From Curtobacterium sp. GC_Cur_3 (GTDB lineage Bacteria > Actinomycetota > Actinomycetes > Actinomycetales > Microbacteriaceae), in contig NZ_JALNUI010000014.1 in NCBI RefSeq assembly GCF_026544205.1, forward strand, positions 34,734-98,733: DNA of 64,000 nt, written 5' to 3'. A program made the position numbers and the translations under genes. Every line of letters begins with the position of its first letter. The stretch's first letter is position 1. Shown one piece after another: positions 24,653 to 33,283 of this stretch. The notes below the pieces were generated by a model. The model searched no databases. It saw nothing but the letters and a program-made list of their open reading frames with translations, and was not told the origin of the DNA.

Positions 24653-25930
24653 ATGGAGATCACCCGACCCGCAGACCGCGGGTACGCAGCCCTGCGACAC
24701 GTCTACTCACGCACTGGTCAGCCCGGCTCGGTGCTCCTGCCGCGGTCGACCGACGAGGTCGTAGAGGCCATCGGGATCGTCCGGTCCTCGGGGCGTCCCT
24801 TCTCGGTCCGGAGCGGCGGCCACGGGATCAGCAGCATCGCGACGAACGACGGCGGTGACGTCATCGACCTCCGGTGGATGGCGTCCGTCGAGCACCGCGG
24901 CGGCACGCACGTCCGGATCGGACCCGGGGCACGGTGGAGTGCCGTGGCGCACGAGCTCTCGCCGCTCGGACTCGCCATCAGCTCCGGTGACTCCGGCGAC
25001 GTCGGCGTCGGCGGACTCGCCACCACCGGGGGCGTCGGGCTCATGGGTCGCGCGCACGGTCTGACCATCGACCGTCTCCGCTCGGCGGAGATCGTCACCG
25101 CGGACGGCCGCGTCCACCGCGTCTCCGAGACGGAGGACCCGGACCTGTTCTGGGCGGTCCGCGGCGCCGGTGCCAACTTCGGCGTCGTCACGTCCTTCGA
25201 CTTCGAGGCCGCCGAGACGTCCGACGTCGTCCAGGCGACCGTCGCGTACCAGCCCACCGACCTCGCGGCGTTCCTCGTCGCGTGGGGACGGACCGTCGAG
25301 GAGGCCGCGAGCGAGGTCTCGGCGTTCCTCTACATCGGCGCGGGGCCGAGGCCGTTCGCCCAGGCGACCGTGGTGTACGCCGGCGACGACCTGGGTGTGG
25401 CGGTCCCGGAGCTGGAGCGGTTCGTCCGGCTGCCCGGCACCGCAGGCCAGCGGTCGATGGTCGTGCCGTACTCCGCGGTCCCGCTCACCAGCGGCGCTCC
25501 GCACACCGGGCAGCAGCGCGCGGCGGCCCACACCGGCCTGGCCGTCCACCTCGACGGGGACCTGTCCGCACGGATCGCCGTGCTGCTCCTGGCGGGCGGT
25601 GCGGAGATGGTCCAGATCCGGTCCGTCGGCGGAGCGATCAACGACGTCGACCCGGATGCCACCGCCTACGCGCACCGCCACCAGAACTTCTCGGTCACGG
25701 CAGTGTCGGTGGACGGTGGCCCGGCGTTCCACCGGGCGTGGGAGCCGGTGCACGAGCGCATGGACGGCATGTACCTCAGCTTCGAGAGCGACCACCGGGC
25801 GGAGGCCGTCGCCGAGGCGTTCCCACCGCGGACACTCGCGCGGCTCCGCACGCTGAAGGCGCGGTTCGACCCGGACGACGTGTTCGACCAGAACTTCGAC
25901 GTGACGGAGACGGCGCGCTCCGACCGCTGA
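24653..25930 (+). CDS. FAD-binding oxidoreductase (BBE-like/VAO superfamily)
   Basis: The 425-residue protein starts at ATG 24653 with GAGGAACCGG upstream. The FAD-binding PCMH domain includes GSVLLPRSTDEVVEAIGIV, FSVRSGGHGISS (the His expected to hold FAD covalently) and ISSGDSGDVGVGGLATTGGVGLMGR, the GDSxxVGVGGxxxGGGxG loop. VRGAGANFGVVTSFDFE follows. The C-terminal FDPDDVFDQNFDV is the BBE-type FAD clamp. A second covalent Cys in the GVGG loop is absent. Members oxidise alcohols, sugars or aromatic compounds with O2; the substrate is not predictable. With the preceding marR and SDR genes it forms a likely substrate-inducible operon. Confidence 0.88.
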   Translation: MEITRPADRGYAALRHVYSRTGQPGSVLLPRSTDEVVEAIGIVRSSGRPFSVRSGGHGISSIATNDGGDVIDLRWMASVEHRGGTHVRIGPGARWSAVAHELSPLGLAISSGDSGDVGVGGLATTGGVGLMGRAHGLTIDRLRSAEIVTADGRVHRVSETEDPDLFWAVRGAGANFGVVTSFDFEAAETSDVVQATVAYQPTDLAAFLVAWGRTVEEAASEVSAFLYIGAGPRPFAQATVVYAGDDLGVAVPELERFVRLPGTAGQRSMVVPYSAVPLTSGAPHTGQQRAAAHTGLAVHLDGDLSARIAVLLLAGGAEMVQIRSVGGAINDVDPDATAYAHRHQNFSVTAVSVDGGPAFHRAWEPVHERMDGMYLSFESDHRAEAVAEAFPPRTLARLRTLKARFDPDDVFDQNFDVTETARSDR

Positions 25931-26029
25931 GCGTCCACCGAGCCTCTGTCCGGCGGCGGTCGCTGCCCGCTGCCGCGTCAGCGTCGTCCGCCGTACGTCC
26001 GCCCGGCCTCGCCTGGCAGGCTGATCACC

Positions 26030-26899
26030 GTGCACATCACCCTGGACTCCACCACCGCGACCGACGTCGTCACCGGCATCCGCTTCCCCGAGGGCAACCG
26101 CTGGCACGACGGCCGGCTCTGGTACTCGGACATGCACACGGGCGAGGTCTTCTCGCTCGACCCGACAACCGACGAAGGACCACACCTCGAGACGACGGTC
26201 GACGGCCAGTCGTCGGGCCTCGGCTGGCTGCAGGACGGCCGCCTGATCGTCAGCGCGATGGAGGCCCGCACGATCGTGGCCGTGCAGGCCGACGGATCGC
26301 AGAGCGTGTTCGCCGACCTGTCCCCGATGGAGTCGTCCCTGATCAACGACCTGGTCGTCGACGCCGCCACCGGTCGCACCTACGTCGGAGCCTTCGGCTA
26401 CGACCTGTACGGCGGCGAGGAACTCCGCCCCGGCCCGCTCTACGTCGTCGAACCCGACGGCTCGGCCCGCCTGGCCGCCGACGGTCTGGTCTTCCCGAAC
26501 AGCGCCAGCGTCCTGCCGGGCACCCGCACCCTGGTCGTCAGCGAGACCTGGGGCGGCCGCCTGACTGCGTTCGACATCGAGGCCGACGGCTCCCTCACCG
26601 GACGCCGCGAGTGGGCGGCACTGCCGCAGGGCGTCACGCCGGACGGCAGCACGGTCGACGCCGAGGGCGCCGTCTGGGTGTGCTCCGTCGACACCGGCGA
26701 GTTCCTCCGGGTGGTCGAGGGCGGCGAGGTCACCGACCGCATCGACGCACCGGGACGCTGCGCGATCGACTGCGCCCTCGGTGGCCCCGACGGGCGCACC
26801 CTCTACCTGGCCACCGCCGACAGCTACGACCCGGCGACCACCGCGCAGACGCGCGCCGGGCGCATCAGTGCGGTCCGGGTGACCGTTCCTGGTCCCTGA
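26030..26899 (+). CDS. SMP-30/gluconolactonase/LRE family protein
   Basis: The 289-residue six-bladed beta-propeller starts with GTG at 26030. The first metal ligand is the Glu of IRFPEGNRWHDGRLWYSDMH. The second region is SLINDLVVDAATGRTYVGAFGYD, with the Asn ligand. The third is LPQGVTPDGSTVDAEGAVWVCSV, with the catalytic Asp in the family position of DGxxxDxEGxxW. These are the divalent-metal site of senescence-marker-protein-30 lactonases. It probably hydrolyses a sugar lactone, which would fit the oxidase upstream making lactones, but the genes are 99 bp apart and the link is inference. A hairpin follows at 26914. Confidence 0.87.
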   Translation: MHITLDSTTATDVVTGIRFPEGNRWHDGRLWYSDMHTGEVFSLDPTTDEGPHLETTVDGQSSGLGWLQDGRLIVSAMEARTIVAVQADGSQSVFADLSPMESSLINDLVVDAATGRTYVGAFGYDLYGGEELRPGPLYVVEPDGSARLAADGLVFPNSASVLPGTRTLVVSETWGGRLTAFDIEADGSLTGRREWAALPQGVTPDGSTVDAEGAVWVCSVDTGEFLRVVEGGEVTDRIDAPGRCAIDCALGGPDGRTLYLATADSYDPATTAQTRAGRISAVRVTVPGP

Positions 26900-26913
26900 C
26901 CGATCGACGGTCT

Positions 26914-26945
26914 GGAGGCTCGTGGCGGCGCCGTCACGAGCCTCC
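26914..26945 (+). terminator. Terminator-like hairpin of the GGAGGC/GCCTCC family
   Basis: An 11-bp perfect stem GGAGGCTCGTG/CACGAGCCTCC has the loop GCGGCGCCGT. It lies 15 nt after the SMP-30 stop. The stem sequence is the same as the core of the two 44-nt palindromes at 54706 and 56256. Confidence 0.7.
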
Positions 26946-26978
26946 CGTCCGGCTCCTCTGGGCCCTAGGATCGCGACC

Positions 26979-27620
26979 ATGAGCGATGAGACGCGTCCAC
27001 CCCGAGCCCTGGCCACCGGGGTCGCGTCGGGGCTGTTCCTGATGGCCGTCTTCTCCCTCTGGTGGGCGAGCGACACCTTCACCGGGTGGCCGGCGCCGGT
27101 CGCGACGGTGGTCATGGTGGTCAGCGCGGCCGCGGCGGTCGTGTTCCTCGTGCAGGCGGTCCGGCTCCTCGTCGCCGGTCGTCGCATGGCCACGGTGCTC
27201 AGCACGTCGGACCAGGCGCGGAAGCCGAACGGTGCGCTGTTCGGGGTGGTCTTCGGCGCGGAGGGGCTGCTCATCGGCATCGCGGTCGGGGTCCTCGGGG
27301 CGAACGGCCTCGACCGGTTCATCGTGCCGACCATCGCGGTCATCGTCGGGCTGCACTTCTACCCGATGGCGCGGGTCTTCCGGCGGTCGATCGACACCTG
27401 GATCGCGACGTGGACCACCCTCGTGGGGCTCGCCGGCGTGGTCGCGGTGCTCGCCGACGGTACGGCGTGGCCGCTCGCGTGGTCGTGGGTCGGTGCTGGT
27501 GCCGCAGCGGCGACGCTTTCCTACGGCGTCTACATGACCGGGTTCGGGCAGCGGCTGCTGGCCAGGTCCGCGGGTGCCGCGTCGGCGGTCGCCCCGCCGC
27601 GGCCGACCGTGCAGGGCTGA
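26979..27620 (+). CDS. Membrane protein of unknown function (about six helices)
   Basis: From ATG 26979 the protein has 213 residues. Helices are visible as ATGVASGLFLMAVFSLWWAS, APVATVVMVVSAAAAVVFLV, LFGVVFGAEGLLIGIAVGVL, FIVPTIAVIVGLHFYPMARV, WTTLVGLAGVVAVLADG and SWVGAGAAAATLSYGVYM. The GLHFYPMARVF stretch is reminiscent of small actinobacterial integral proteins annotated only as hypothetical. No catalytic motif is visible. It converges on the AMP-ligase gene, 16 bp away, and is transcribed alone behind the 26914 hairpin. Confidence 0.7.
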   Translation: MSDETRPPRALATGVASGLFLMAVFSLWWASDTFTGWPAPVATVVMVVSAAAAVVFLVQAVRLLVAGRRMATVLSTSDQARKPNGALFGVVFGAEGLLIGIAVGVLGANGLDRFIVPTIAVIVGLHFYPMARVFRRSIDTWIATWTTLVGLAGVVAVLADGTAWPLAWSWVGAGAAAATLSYGVYMTGFGQRLLARSAGAASAVAPPRPTVQG

Positions 27621-27636
27621 TCCGGGCGACCGCAGC

Positions 27637-29058
27637 TCAGCGCCATCGGGAACGGCGGACCTTCCCGGTGTCGTCACGCAGGGGTTCGCGGACGATGACC
27701 CATTCGCGTGGCCGCCGCTCGGGGTCCAGGCGCTCGGCGGCCCACCGGCCCAGGTCCGTCTCGTCGAGGTTCCCGTCCCCGATGTCGACGACCGCGCGGA
27801 CCCGCTCGCCGAGGTCGTCGTCCGGCACCCCGACGACGACGCACGACCGGACGGCGGGGTGGGTCTCGAGCACGGACTCGATCGCGGCCGGCCAGACGTC
27901 GACGCCGCCGGAGACGATGCGGTCGTCGGCGCGGTCGGCCAGGTACAGGTAGCCCTCGTCGTCGAGGTGGCCGATGTCGCCGAGCCCGTGCCAGGCGTCG
28001 GCGGCAGGTTCCGGTCGCCCGAGGTACCGGTAGGTCGCTGGCCCTGGTCGGGTGAACTCGATGCGCCCGATCTCGCCCGGTCCGGCGAGGGTGTCGTCCG
28101 GTCGGAGGATGCGGACGGAGGAGCCGCCGGCCGCCCGCCCGACGGAGCCCGGCCGCTCGACCCACTCCCCGCCGGTGATCATCGTCAGTCCGTTCGACTC
28201 GGTGCCGGAGTACACCTCGACGACCCGGTCGGGGCCGAGCCACTCGATCCACGCGCGCTTCACGTGCGGCGGGCAGGTGGACCCGATGTGCAGGACCGAC
28301 TCGAGCGAGGACACGTCGGCGCTCGCCAGCTGGTCCGGGCCGAGCGCCGTGATGCGCGACATCATCGTCGGCACGACCATGCCCCACGTGACCCGGTGCC
28401 GCTCGACGGCCGCCAGCCAGGCTCCGGCGTCGAAGCGGGGGAGCAGGACCAGTTCGTGCCCGGTCATCAGGCCGCGCATCGCGTAGACGAAGGGCGCCGC
28501 GTGGTGCAGCGGACCGGCGACGAGCTGCGTCGCGTGCCGGGGGACGAACGCGGCGACCCGGCCCTCCCGGTCGACGTGGGCCGAGGCCGCCGCGACGACG
28601 ACCTTGGGGGTGCCGGTGCTCCCGCTGGAGGTCGGCGCCTTCCAGGACCGCGCGGCGGCGTCCGGGAGCACGGCGACGTCCCCGGCCCCGGAACCACAGC
28701 CGGTGAGGGGCATCGACCGGTGCCGCGCCATCGGCTGATCGGTCAGGACCAGTGCCGGTCGGACGAGGTCCAGCACGGCGTCGCGGTCGTGCGGCGGCAG
28801 TCGGGGTGACAGCGGCTGGGGCGTCGCACCGGCCTTCCACGCCGCGACGGTGGCGACCACGGTGTCCACGCTGTTGGACCCGATGACCGTCACGAACGCG
28901 TCGGGCGTGACCCCGGCCTCCAGGAGGAGCCAGGCCAACCGGTTCGACCGTTCCTCGAGCGCTCGTCGGTCCAGCCGGGTGACGCCGTCGTCGACGGCGA
29001 GCCGGTCCGGGTCCTCCGCCGCGAGCGCGGTGAAGGCCCGCGAGATCGAGACGCGCAT
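27637..29058 (-). CDS. AMP-dependent acyl-CoA synthetase/ligase of the Nit1C-type cluster
   Basis: The 473-residue ANL-superfamily enzyme should activate a carboxylate as acyl-AMP and load it on CoA or another thiol. A4/A3-type motif SSGSTGTPKVVVAAAS (P-loop, about 146-161) is followed by VLHIGSTCPPHVKRAW, VEVYSGTESNGLTMITGG (A5, YGxTE-like), HGLGDIGHLDDEGYLYLADRADDRIVSGGVDVWPAAIE (A7-A8 with the hinge) and DDTGKVRRSRW at the C-terminus (catalytic Lys, A10). It is slightly shorter than most ligases. Its ATG overlaps the glycosyltransferase stop (29058), making it the last gene of the operon. In Mycobacterium smegmatis an AMP-ligase gene lies beside the MSMEG_0565-0572 homologues; the substrate is unknown. 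Confidence 0.88.
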   Translation of the reverse strand: MRVSISRAFTALAAEDPDRLAVDDGVTRLDRRALEERSNRLAWLLLEAGVTPDAFVTVIGSNSVDTVVATVAAWKAGATPQPLSPRLPPHDRDAVLDLVRPALVLTDQPMARHRSMPLTGCGSGAGDVAVLPDAAARSWKAPTSSGSTGTPKVVVAAASAHVDREGRVAAFVPRHATQLVAGPLHHAAPFVYAMRGLMTGHELVLLPRFDAGAWLAAVERHRVTWGMVVPTMMSRITALGPDQLASADVSSLESVLHIGSTCPPHVKRAWIEWLGPDRVVEVYSGTESNGLTMITGGEWVERPGSVGRAAGGSSVRILRPDDTLAGPGEIGRIEFTRPGPATYRYLGRPEPAADAWHGLGDIGHLDDEGYLYLADRADDRIVSGGVDVWPAAIESVLETHPAVRSCVVVGVPDDDLGERVRAVVDIGDGNLDETDLGRWAAERLDPERRPREWVIVREPLRDDTGKVRRSRWR

Positions 29059-30203
29059 CAGGCGGGGACCGCGTCGGACCGGACCCGGCCGATCGGTGCA
29101 CCGCCGGAGCGGTCGAGGAGCCGACCGTACAGCTCGACGTGCGCGGCTGCGGCGGCGGTCCACGAGTAGCTCGATGCGAGCGCTCGTCCCGACAGTGGGT
29201 CGACCGGGTCGCGCAGCGCGGACTCGAGCGCGTCGGCGATGCCGTCGATGTCCGCGGCGAAGGCGACGGTGTCGCCGAACACCTCGCGGAGGACGGGGAG
29301 GTCCCGCGCGACGACCGGGACGCCGGCGGCGAGTGCCTCCATGGCCGCCAGGCCGAAGCCCTCCTTGGTGGAGACGAAGGAGAAGGCGGCTGCGCCGGCG
29401 ACCAGGGCCGGGAGGCTCGGGTCGTCGACGACGCCGAGTTCCGTGACCGGGACCCCGCGGTCCCGGACCACGGCGTCGAACTCGGCGCGGTAGGGCCGGT
29501 AGTCGAACAGGGTCTCGCCGCCGGCGAGGACGAGCGTGACGTCGTCGTGGCCGCGGGTCCGGAGGAGGTCGTAGGCGCGGAGCAGGTCGATGGTGCCCTT
29601 GCGCGGTTCGATGCCGCCGACGGCGAGGACGTACCGGCCGAGACGGTCGGTCCACGCTGCCCGGGCTGCCACGGCCGCGGGGGTGCCGGCGGCGGCATCG
29701 GTGAACCGGGCGGCGTCGACGCCGTTCGGGATGACGGTGGCCGACCGGTCGTAGGACGCCGTGACCTCGTCGGCGACCGATCGGGACACGCAGACCAGGG
29801 CGGCCGGTTCGCGGACGGCCCGGTCGTGGCAGGCGACGAGCTGCGCGGTCGTGAACGTGTCGAGGTGGTGGACGGTGCGGACGGCGCCCGCGCAGGCGTT
29901 CGACGAGATGCAGTCCTGCGCGTGGACGACGTCGAAGCCGGACAGGTCGAGTCCGGTACGGAGCGCCTCGATCGACCGGACGATGCGTTCCCCGACGGTC
30001 TCGTCGGGGGATGCGTCGGGGAACGGGACGACCTGCATGGTCACCCTCCGGTCGACGGCACGGAAGAACACCTCGTCCCCGCCTCGGCCGAGCGTGCCGA
30101 CGGTCACGTCGTGGCCGGACGCGGCGAGGGCCTCGGCGAGCGCGAGCGTGTGGACCACCCCGCCGCGGGGCTTCGTGGAGTAGGTGAGCAGGGCGATGCG
30201 CAT
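29058..30203 (-). CDS. MSMEG_0565-type GT4 glycosyltransferase
   Basis: The 381-residue GT-B enzyme starts RIALLTYSTKPRGGVVHTLALAEALAA, with the glycine-rich acceptor loop. DVVHAQDCISSNA and TVHHLDTF follow. The C-terminal donor domain carries YVLAVGGIEPRKGTIDLLRAY, GGETLFDYRPYRAEF and STKEGFGLAAMEALAAGVPVVARDLPVL, the E-G-F-G-L-x-x-x-E-A motif binding the nucleotide sugar. The TYSTKPRGGVVHTL opening and the HAQDCIS element match the TIGR04047 family described only from Nit1C neighbourhoods. It overlaps the ligase by four bases and lies 13 bp from the fusion gene upstream. It presumably glycosylates the pathway product or an intermediate. Confidence 0.9.
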   Translation of the reverse strand: MRIALLTYSTKPRGGVVHTLALAEALAASGHDVTVGTLGRGGDEVFFRAVDRRVTMQVVPFPDASPDETVGERIVRSIEALRTGLDLSGFDVVHAQDCISSNACAGAVRTVHHLDTFTTAQLVACHDRAVREPAALVCVSRSVADEVTASYDRSATVIPNGVDAARFTDAAAGTPAAVAARAAWTDRLGRYVLAVGGIEPRKGTIDLLRAYDLLRTRGHDDVTLVLAGGETLFDYRPYRAEFDAVVRDRGVPVTELGVVDDPSLPALVAGAAAFSFVSTKEGFGLAAMEALAAGVPVVARDLPVLREVFGDTVAFAADIDGIADALESALRDPVDPLSGRALASSYSWTAAAAAHVELYGRLLDRSGGAPIGRVRSDAVPA

Positions 30204-30216
30204 CGGCGGCGCGCGG

Positions 30217-31656
30217 TCAGCCGGCGAGGGCGGTGCTCGCGGTGGTCCCCGTGGCGGGTCCGAGCCCGGTGACCGAGCCGGTGACCGCGACGGTCTCCTC
30301 ACCGTCGGGCCACCGCAGCCGGACGCCGGGGGTGGCGGTGAGTTCGCCGCACTCGGCGGTGACGGCGGCGGCCGAGCGCATCCGTCCGGCGCCGGGGTCG
30401 TCGGCGGTGAGCATGGCGAACCCGGGGAAGCAGCCGAGCCAGTCGGCGGTGGTGGCGAGCCGCGGGGTCGGGACGTCGGCCACGTCGAGGACCGCACCGC
30501 AGCCGGATGCCTCGGCGAGCATGCCCGCGGTCCCGACGATGCCGGCCATGCTGACGTCCTTCGCCGCCGCGGGTCGTGCGCGGGCGACTGTCTCGGCGAG
30601 GTCGCGGAGCGCTGCCCGGTCGCGGCCCTCGGTGCTGTTCCACTGCGCACCGCGGTGTCCGGTGCGCCATCCTCCGGTCAGGTCGGCGGTGAGCGTCAGA
30701 CGCTGTCCGGCCCGTCCGCCGCCACCCGGCACCGGGTCGGTGGTGCGGCCGAGCGCGGTGACCGACAGCGCCGCGGGGACGCCGAGCTGGGTGTGGCCGC
30801 CGATGATCGGGACGCCCCACGCGTCGGCTGCCCGGCGGAGTCCGCGGACGACCCGGGCGACGAAGGACGCGTCGCGGCCGGCGACGGCGTCGAGGAGTGC
30901 CGTGGGGGTCGCGCCCATGGCGGAGAGGTCGTTGACGTTGACGAGGACGCCGCACCACCCGGCCCACTCGGGGTCGCGTTCGACCATGCTCGGCAGGATC
31001 GCGTCGCAGGCCGCCACCACGTCGGTCCCGCTGACCGGGGCGCCGTCGTCGCCGACCCACCCCTGGCCGCCCGGCCGGTCGTCGCCGAAGAGCCCGGCGA
31101 GGTGTGCCTTGGTGGTGTCGACGAGCCGCTGGTACCGGTCGATGGGCCAGCGCATCCGGAGGTGCGGCACACCGCCGATGACGTCGGTGCCGGTGACCTG
31201 CCAGCCGATCCGTCGGAACAGCACGGCCGCGTGCTCCTGCACGACGGCGTCGAAGCGGAGGACCCCGCGCTGTTCCGCGAGGGCGCAGGCCGCTCGCACC
31301 AGGGCGGGCCCGATCCCGGAGGCGTTGCGGGCGGTCGGCGCGACGACGAGCCGGCTGCCGGTCCACCATCCCGTGTCCCGGATCGTGGCGGGCGCGATGC
31401 GGACGCCGCCGAGCACCGTCCCGCTGCCGTCGGTGGCGCGCGCGACGAGCACCACCGTGCGGTGGTCGTCGTCGAGGTCGTCGTGGTCGGTGCCCGCGAA
31501 GAGGCCCTGCTCACCGACGAAGGCGTCGCGACGCAGCCGGCGGTGCTCGGCGACCTCGCGGCCGTCCGCGATGCCGACCACCCAGGCGGGGTCGGCGGTC
31601 GGACCCGGTCGGACCTGTGCGGGACCCGTCAGGGCGGGGACGTCGAAGACCGGCAC
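30217..31656 (-). CDS. GNAT-AIR-synthase-like fusion (MSMEG_0567 N-domain plus sll0787 domain)
   Basis: The 479-residue protein joins two Nit1C families. Residues about 20-170 are a GNAT-like domain: HRRLRRDAFVGEQGLF, VLVARATDGSGTVLGGVRIAP, SGIGPALVRAACALAEQRGV and FRRIGWQVTGTD. Residues about 180-470 resemble PurM/ThiL/SelD-type AIR synthases: VAACDAILPSMVERDP, GVLVNVNDLSAMGATPTALLDAV (metal/ATP-binding D-x-x-x-M-G-A-x-P), IIGGHTQLGVPAALSVTALG, AAKDVSMAGIVGTAGMLAEASGCGAVLD and FAMLTADDPG. In cyanobacteria the two parts are separate genes. An ATP-dependent activation plus acyl transfer is a reasonable inference; neither reaction is proven. It starts at GTG 31656, one base after the radical SAM stop. 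Confidence 0.9.
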   Translation of the reverse strand: MPVFDVPALTGPAQVRPGPTADPAWVVGIADGREVAEHRRLRRDAFVGEQGLFAGTDHDDLDDDHRTVVLVARATDGSGTVLGGVRIAPATIRDTGWWTGSRLVVAPTARNASGIGPALVRAACALAEQRGVLRFDAVVQEHAAVLFRRIGWQVTGTDVIGGVPHLRMRWPIDRYQRLVDTTKAHLAGLFGDDRPGGQGWVGDDGAPVSGTDVVAACDAILPSMVERDPEWAGWCGVLVNVNDLSAMGATPTALLDAVAGRDASFVARVVRGLRRAADAWGVPIIGGHTQLGVPAALSVTALGRTTDPVPGGGGRAGQRLTLTADLTGGWRTGHRGAQWNSTEGRDRAALRDLAETVARARPAAAKDVSMAGIVGTAGMLAEASGCGAVLDVADVPTPRLATTADWLGCFPGFAMLTADDPGAGRMRSAAAVTAECGELTATPGVRLRWPDGEETVAVTGSVTGLGPATGTTASTALAG

Positions 31657-31657
31657 G

Positions 31658-32731
31658 TCAGGCCCCCGTCGTGCTGAGGACCGAGCACGCTCCGCACGCG
31701 GCGCAGCCGGCGGCCTGGTCGGCGCCGCGCATCCCGGCGGCGAGGAGGAGGTCGGAGACACGACGGGTGACGTCGTGCATGACGTCGCGCGGCGGGGTGG
31801 TCGCGCCGTCGACGTCGACCGCGAGCGTCCCGCGGATCGGACGGAACGGCACGATGAACGGGTAGACGCCCATGTCGATGAGCTCCGCGGCGGACGCGAC
31901 CAGCTCGTCGGGGTCCTCGCCCATGCCGACGATGAGGTAGGTCGAGACCTGGTTCCAGCCGAAGACCCGGACCGCCTCACGCCAGGCGGCGCGGTACTCG
32001 TCGAGCGGGACCCGGGCCTTGCCGGGTGTCCACCGGCGCCGGACGTCGTCGTCCATCGACTCGACGTGGATGCCGATGCTCCGCGCACCCGCCTCGTACA
32101 GGTCGGTGATCGTCGACAGGTCGGCCGGCGGCTCGCACTGCACCTGGATGCCGAGTTCGGGAACGCGCTCCTTGATCGCGCGGACGCACCGCGCCAGGTG
32201 TGTGGCGCCGCGGTCGCGCCCCTTCGACGTGCCGGTCGTCATCACCATCTGCGTGACGCCGTCGAGCCGGACCGCTGCCTCGGCGACCTCTGCGAGCATC
32301 GCCGGTGTCTTCACCGCGATCGTGCTGCCCGCACGCAGGGACTCCTCGATGGAGCAGAAGCGGCAGCGTTCCGCCTCGTCGTACCGCATGCAGGTCTGCA
32401 CGACGGTCGTCGCGAGGACCTCGGCACCATGCAGACGGGCGATCTGCTCGTACGGGGTGCCGTCGGCCGTCGCCAGGTCGTAGAAGCGCGGGCGTGCGAC
32501 CGGTTCGACCGACAGACCGAGGTCGGCGCCCTCGAGCAGGAGCTTGCCGTCGGCGACGGTGTACGGGCTCGTGGCGTTGACGGGCAGTGCGGCCTGCAGG
32601 CCCTCGAACAGGACGTGGCCGTCGTCCGAGGGTCCGGCGCCGCCCTCTCGGTGGACGGGGGCGGCGACACGGACCCCGAGCAGCGAGAGGGCGACGCGGT
32701 GACCGACGGCCCCGTTGTTCGTGATCGTCAC
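31658..32731 (-). CDS. MSMEG_0568-family radical SAM protein
   Basis: The 357-residue protein should bind a [4Fe-4S] cluster and cleave SAM to a 5'-deoxyadenosyl radical. The cluster cysteines appear as TCMRYDEAERCRFCSIEES: Cys114, Cys123 and Cys126, a C-x8-C-x2-C spacing instead of the usual C-x3-C-x2-C. MVMTTGTSKGRDRGATHL, LGIQVQCEPPADLSTI, GIHVESMDDDVRRRWTPGKA and STYLIVGMGEDPDELV (GxGED) follow in the TIM barrel, as in the lipoyl-synthase-like TIGR04043 family. The C-terminus ends with a Cys group GCAACGACSVLS that could hold an auxiliary cluster. It is tightly packed between MSMEG_0572-like and GNAT-AIRS genes. The reaction is unknown. Confidence 0.92.
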   Translation of the reverse strand: MTITNNGAVGHRVALSLLGVRVAAPVHREGGAGPSDDGHVLFEGLQAALPVNATSPYTVADGKLLLEGADLGLSVEPVARPRFYDLATADGTPYEQIARLHGAEVLATTVVQTCMRYDEAERCRFCSIEESLRAGSTIAVKTPAMLAEVAEAAVRLDGVTQMVMTTGTSKGRDRGATHLARCVRAIKERVPELGIQVQCEPPADLSTITDLYEAGARSIGIHVESMDDDVRRRWTPGKARVPLDEYRAAWREAVRVFGWNQVSTYLIVGMGEDPDELVASAAELIDMGVYPFIVPFRPIRGTLAVDVDGATTPPRDVMHDVTRRVSDLLLAAGMRGADQAAGCAACGACSVLSTTGA

Positions 32732-32734
32732 GGG

Positions 32735-33283
32735 TCAGACCATGTACGTGCTGTTGATGATCGCGCCCTTGCGGGCGTAGTGGATGACGGCGTCCTGGAC
32801 GTCGAGAGGGTGGCACGGGGTCACGCCCGCGATGAGGTCCTCCTCGCGGTTGCCGTGCAGCGCCAGGCCGAACCGGCAGCAGAACACCGTGCCGCCCTCG
32901 GCGAGGAAGGTCTCGAGGGCGTTGTTGATGTTGTTCTCGCCCGGGAACCCGTCGGACCCCGTGGTCGGGAAGCCGCGGTTCGCGATGCAGTTCATCGCAC
33001 CGGGGCCGTAGAAGTACAGGACGCTCGTGAAGCCCTTGCGGAGCGCGCGCGTGGCCTGCAGCACGGCGACGAACGACACCGAGGACTCGTGCGCGATGCC
33101 ATGGACGAGCTGGAAGTAGTACTGGTCCGGCGTCGCGGTGTAGTCCGGGAAGACCTTCGTCGAGCCGTAGATGTTGCTGCCCTTCGGCAGGGACGGGTGC
33201 GCGATCTCGTTCCGGGACTTCTCCGCGTTCTCCGCGACCAGGGTGTCGTAGTCCGGCGTCTCGGCGGTCGTTGCATCGGTCAT
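32735..33283 (-). CDS. MSMEG_0572-family nitrogen-starvation response protein
   Basis: The 182-residue protein starts at ATG 33283 behind GGGAGC; an upstream in-frame start at 33346 would add 21 atypical residues. It contains NEIAHPSLPKGSNIYGSTKVFPDYTATPDQYY, SSVSFVAVLQATRALRKGF, LYFYGPGAMNCIANRGFPTTG, NINNALETFLAEGGTVFCCRFG and EEDLIAGVTPCHPLDVQDA. These match the TIGR04044 family, found with the Nit1 cluster and named from M. smegmatis. The fold looks DsrE-like (CCRFGLALHG; cysteine pair on an edge), which is inference. Conserved Cys residues at the GAMNCIA, FCCRFG and VTPCHP positions could be redox active. It is the first gene of the downstream transcription unit with a GlnR-like box 80 bp upstream. 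Confidence 0.9.
   Translation of the reverse strand: MTDATTAETPDYDTLVAENAEKSRNEIAHPSLPKGSNIYGSTKVFPDYTATPDQYYFQLVHGIAHESSVSFVAVLQATRALRKGFTSVLYFYGPGAMNCIANRGFPTTGSDGFPGENNINNALETFLAEGGTVFCCRFGLALHGNREEDLIAGVTPCHPLDVQDAVIHYARKGAIINSTYMV

Noticed and set aside
26030..26899. SMP-30 gene as part of the marR-SDR-FAD operon
   Set aside because: A 99-bp gap with its own GTG start separates them; functional linkage is possible but co-transcription is not shown.
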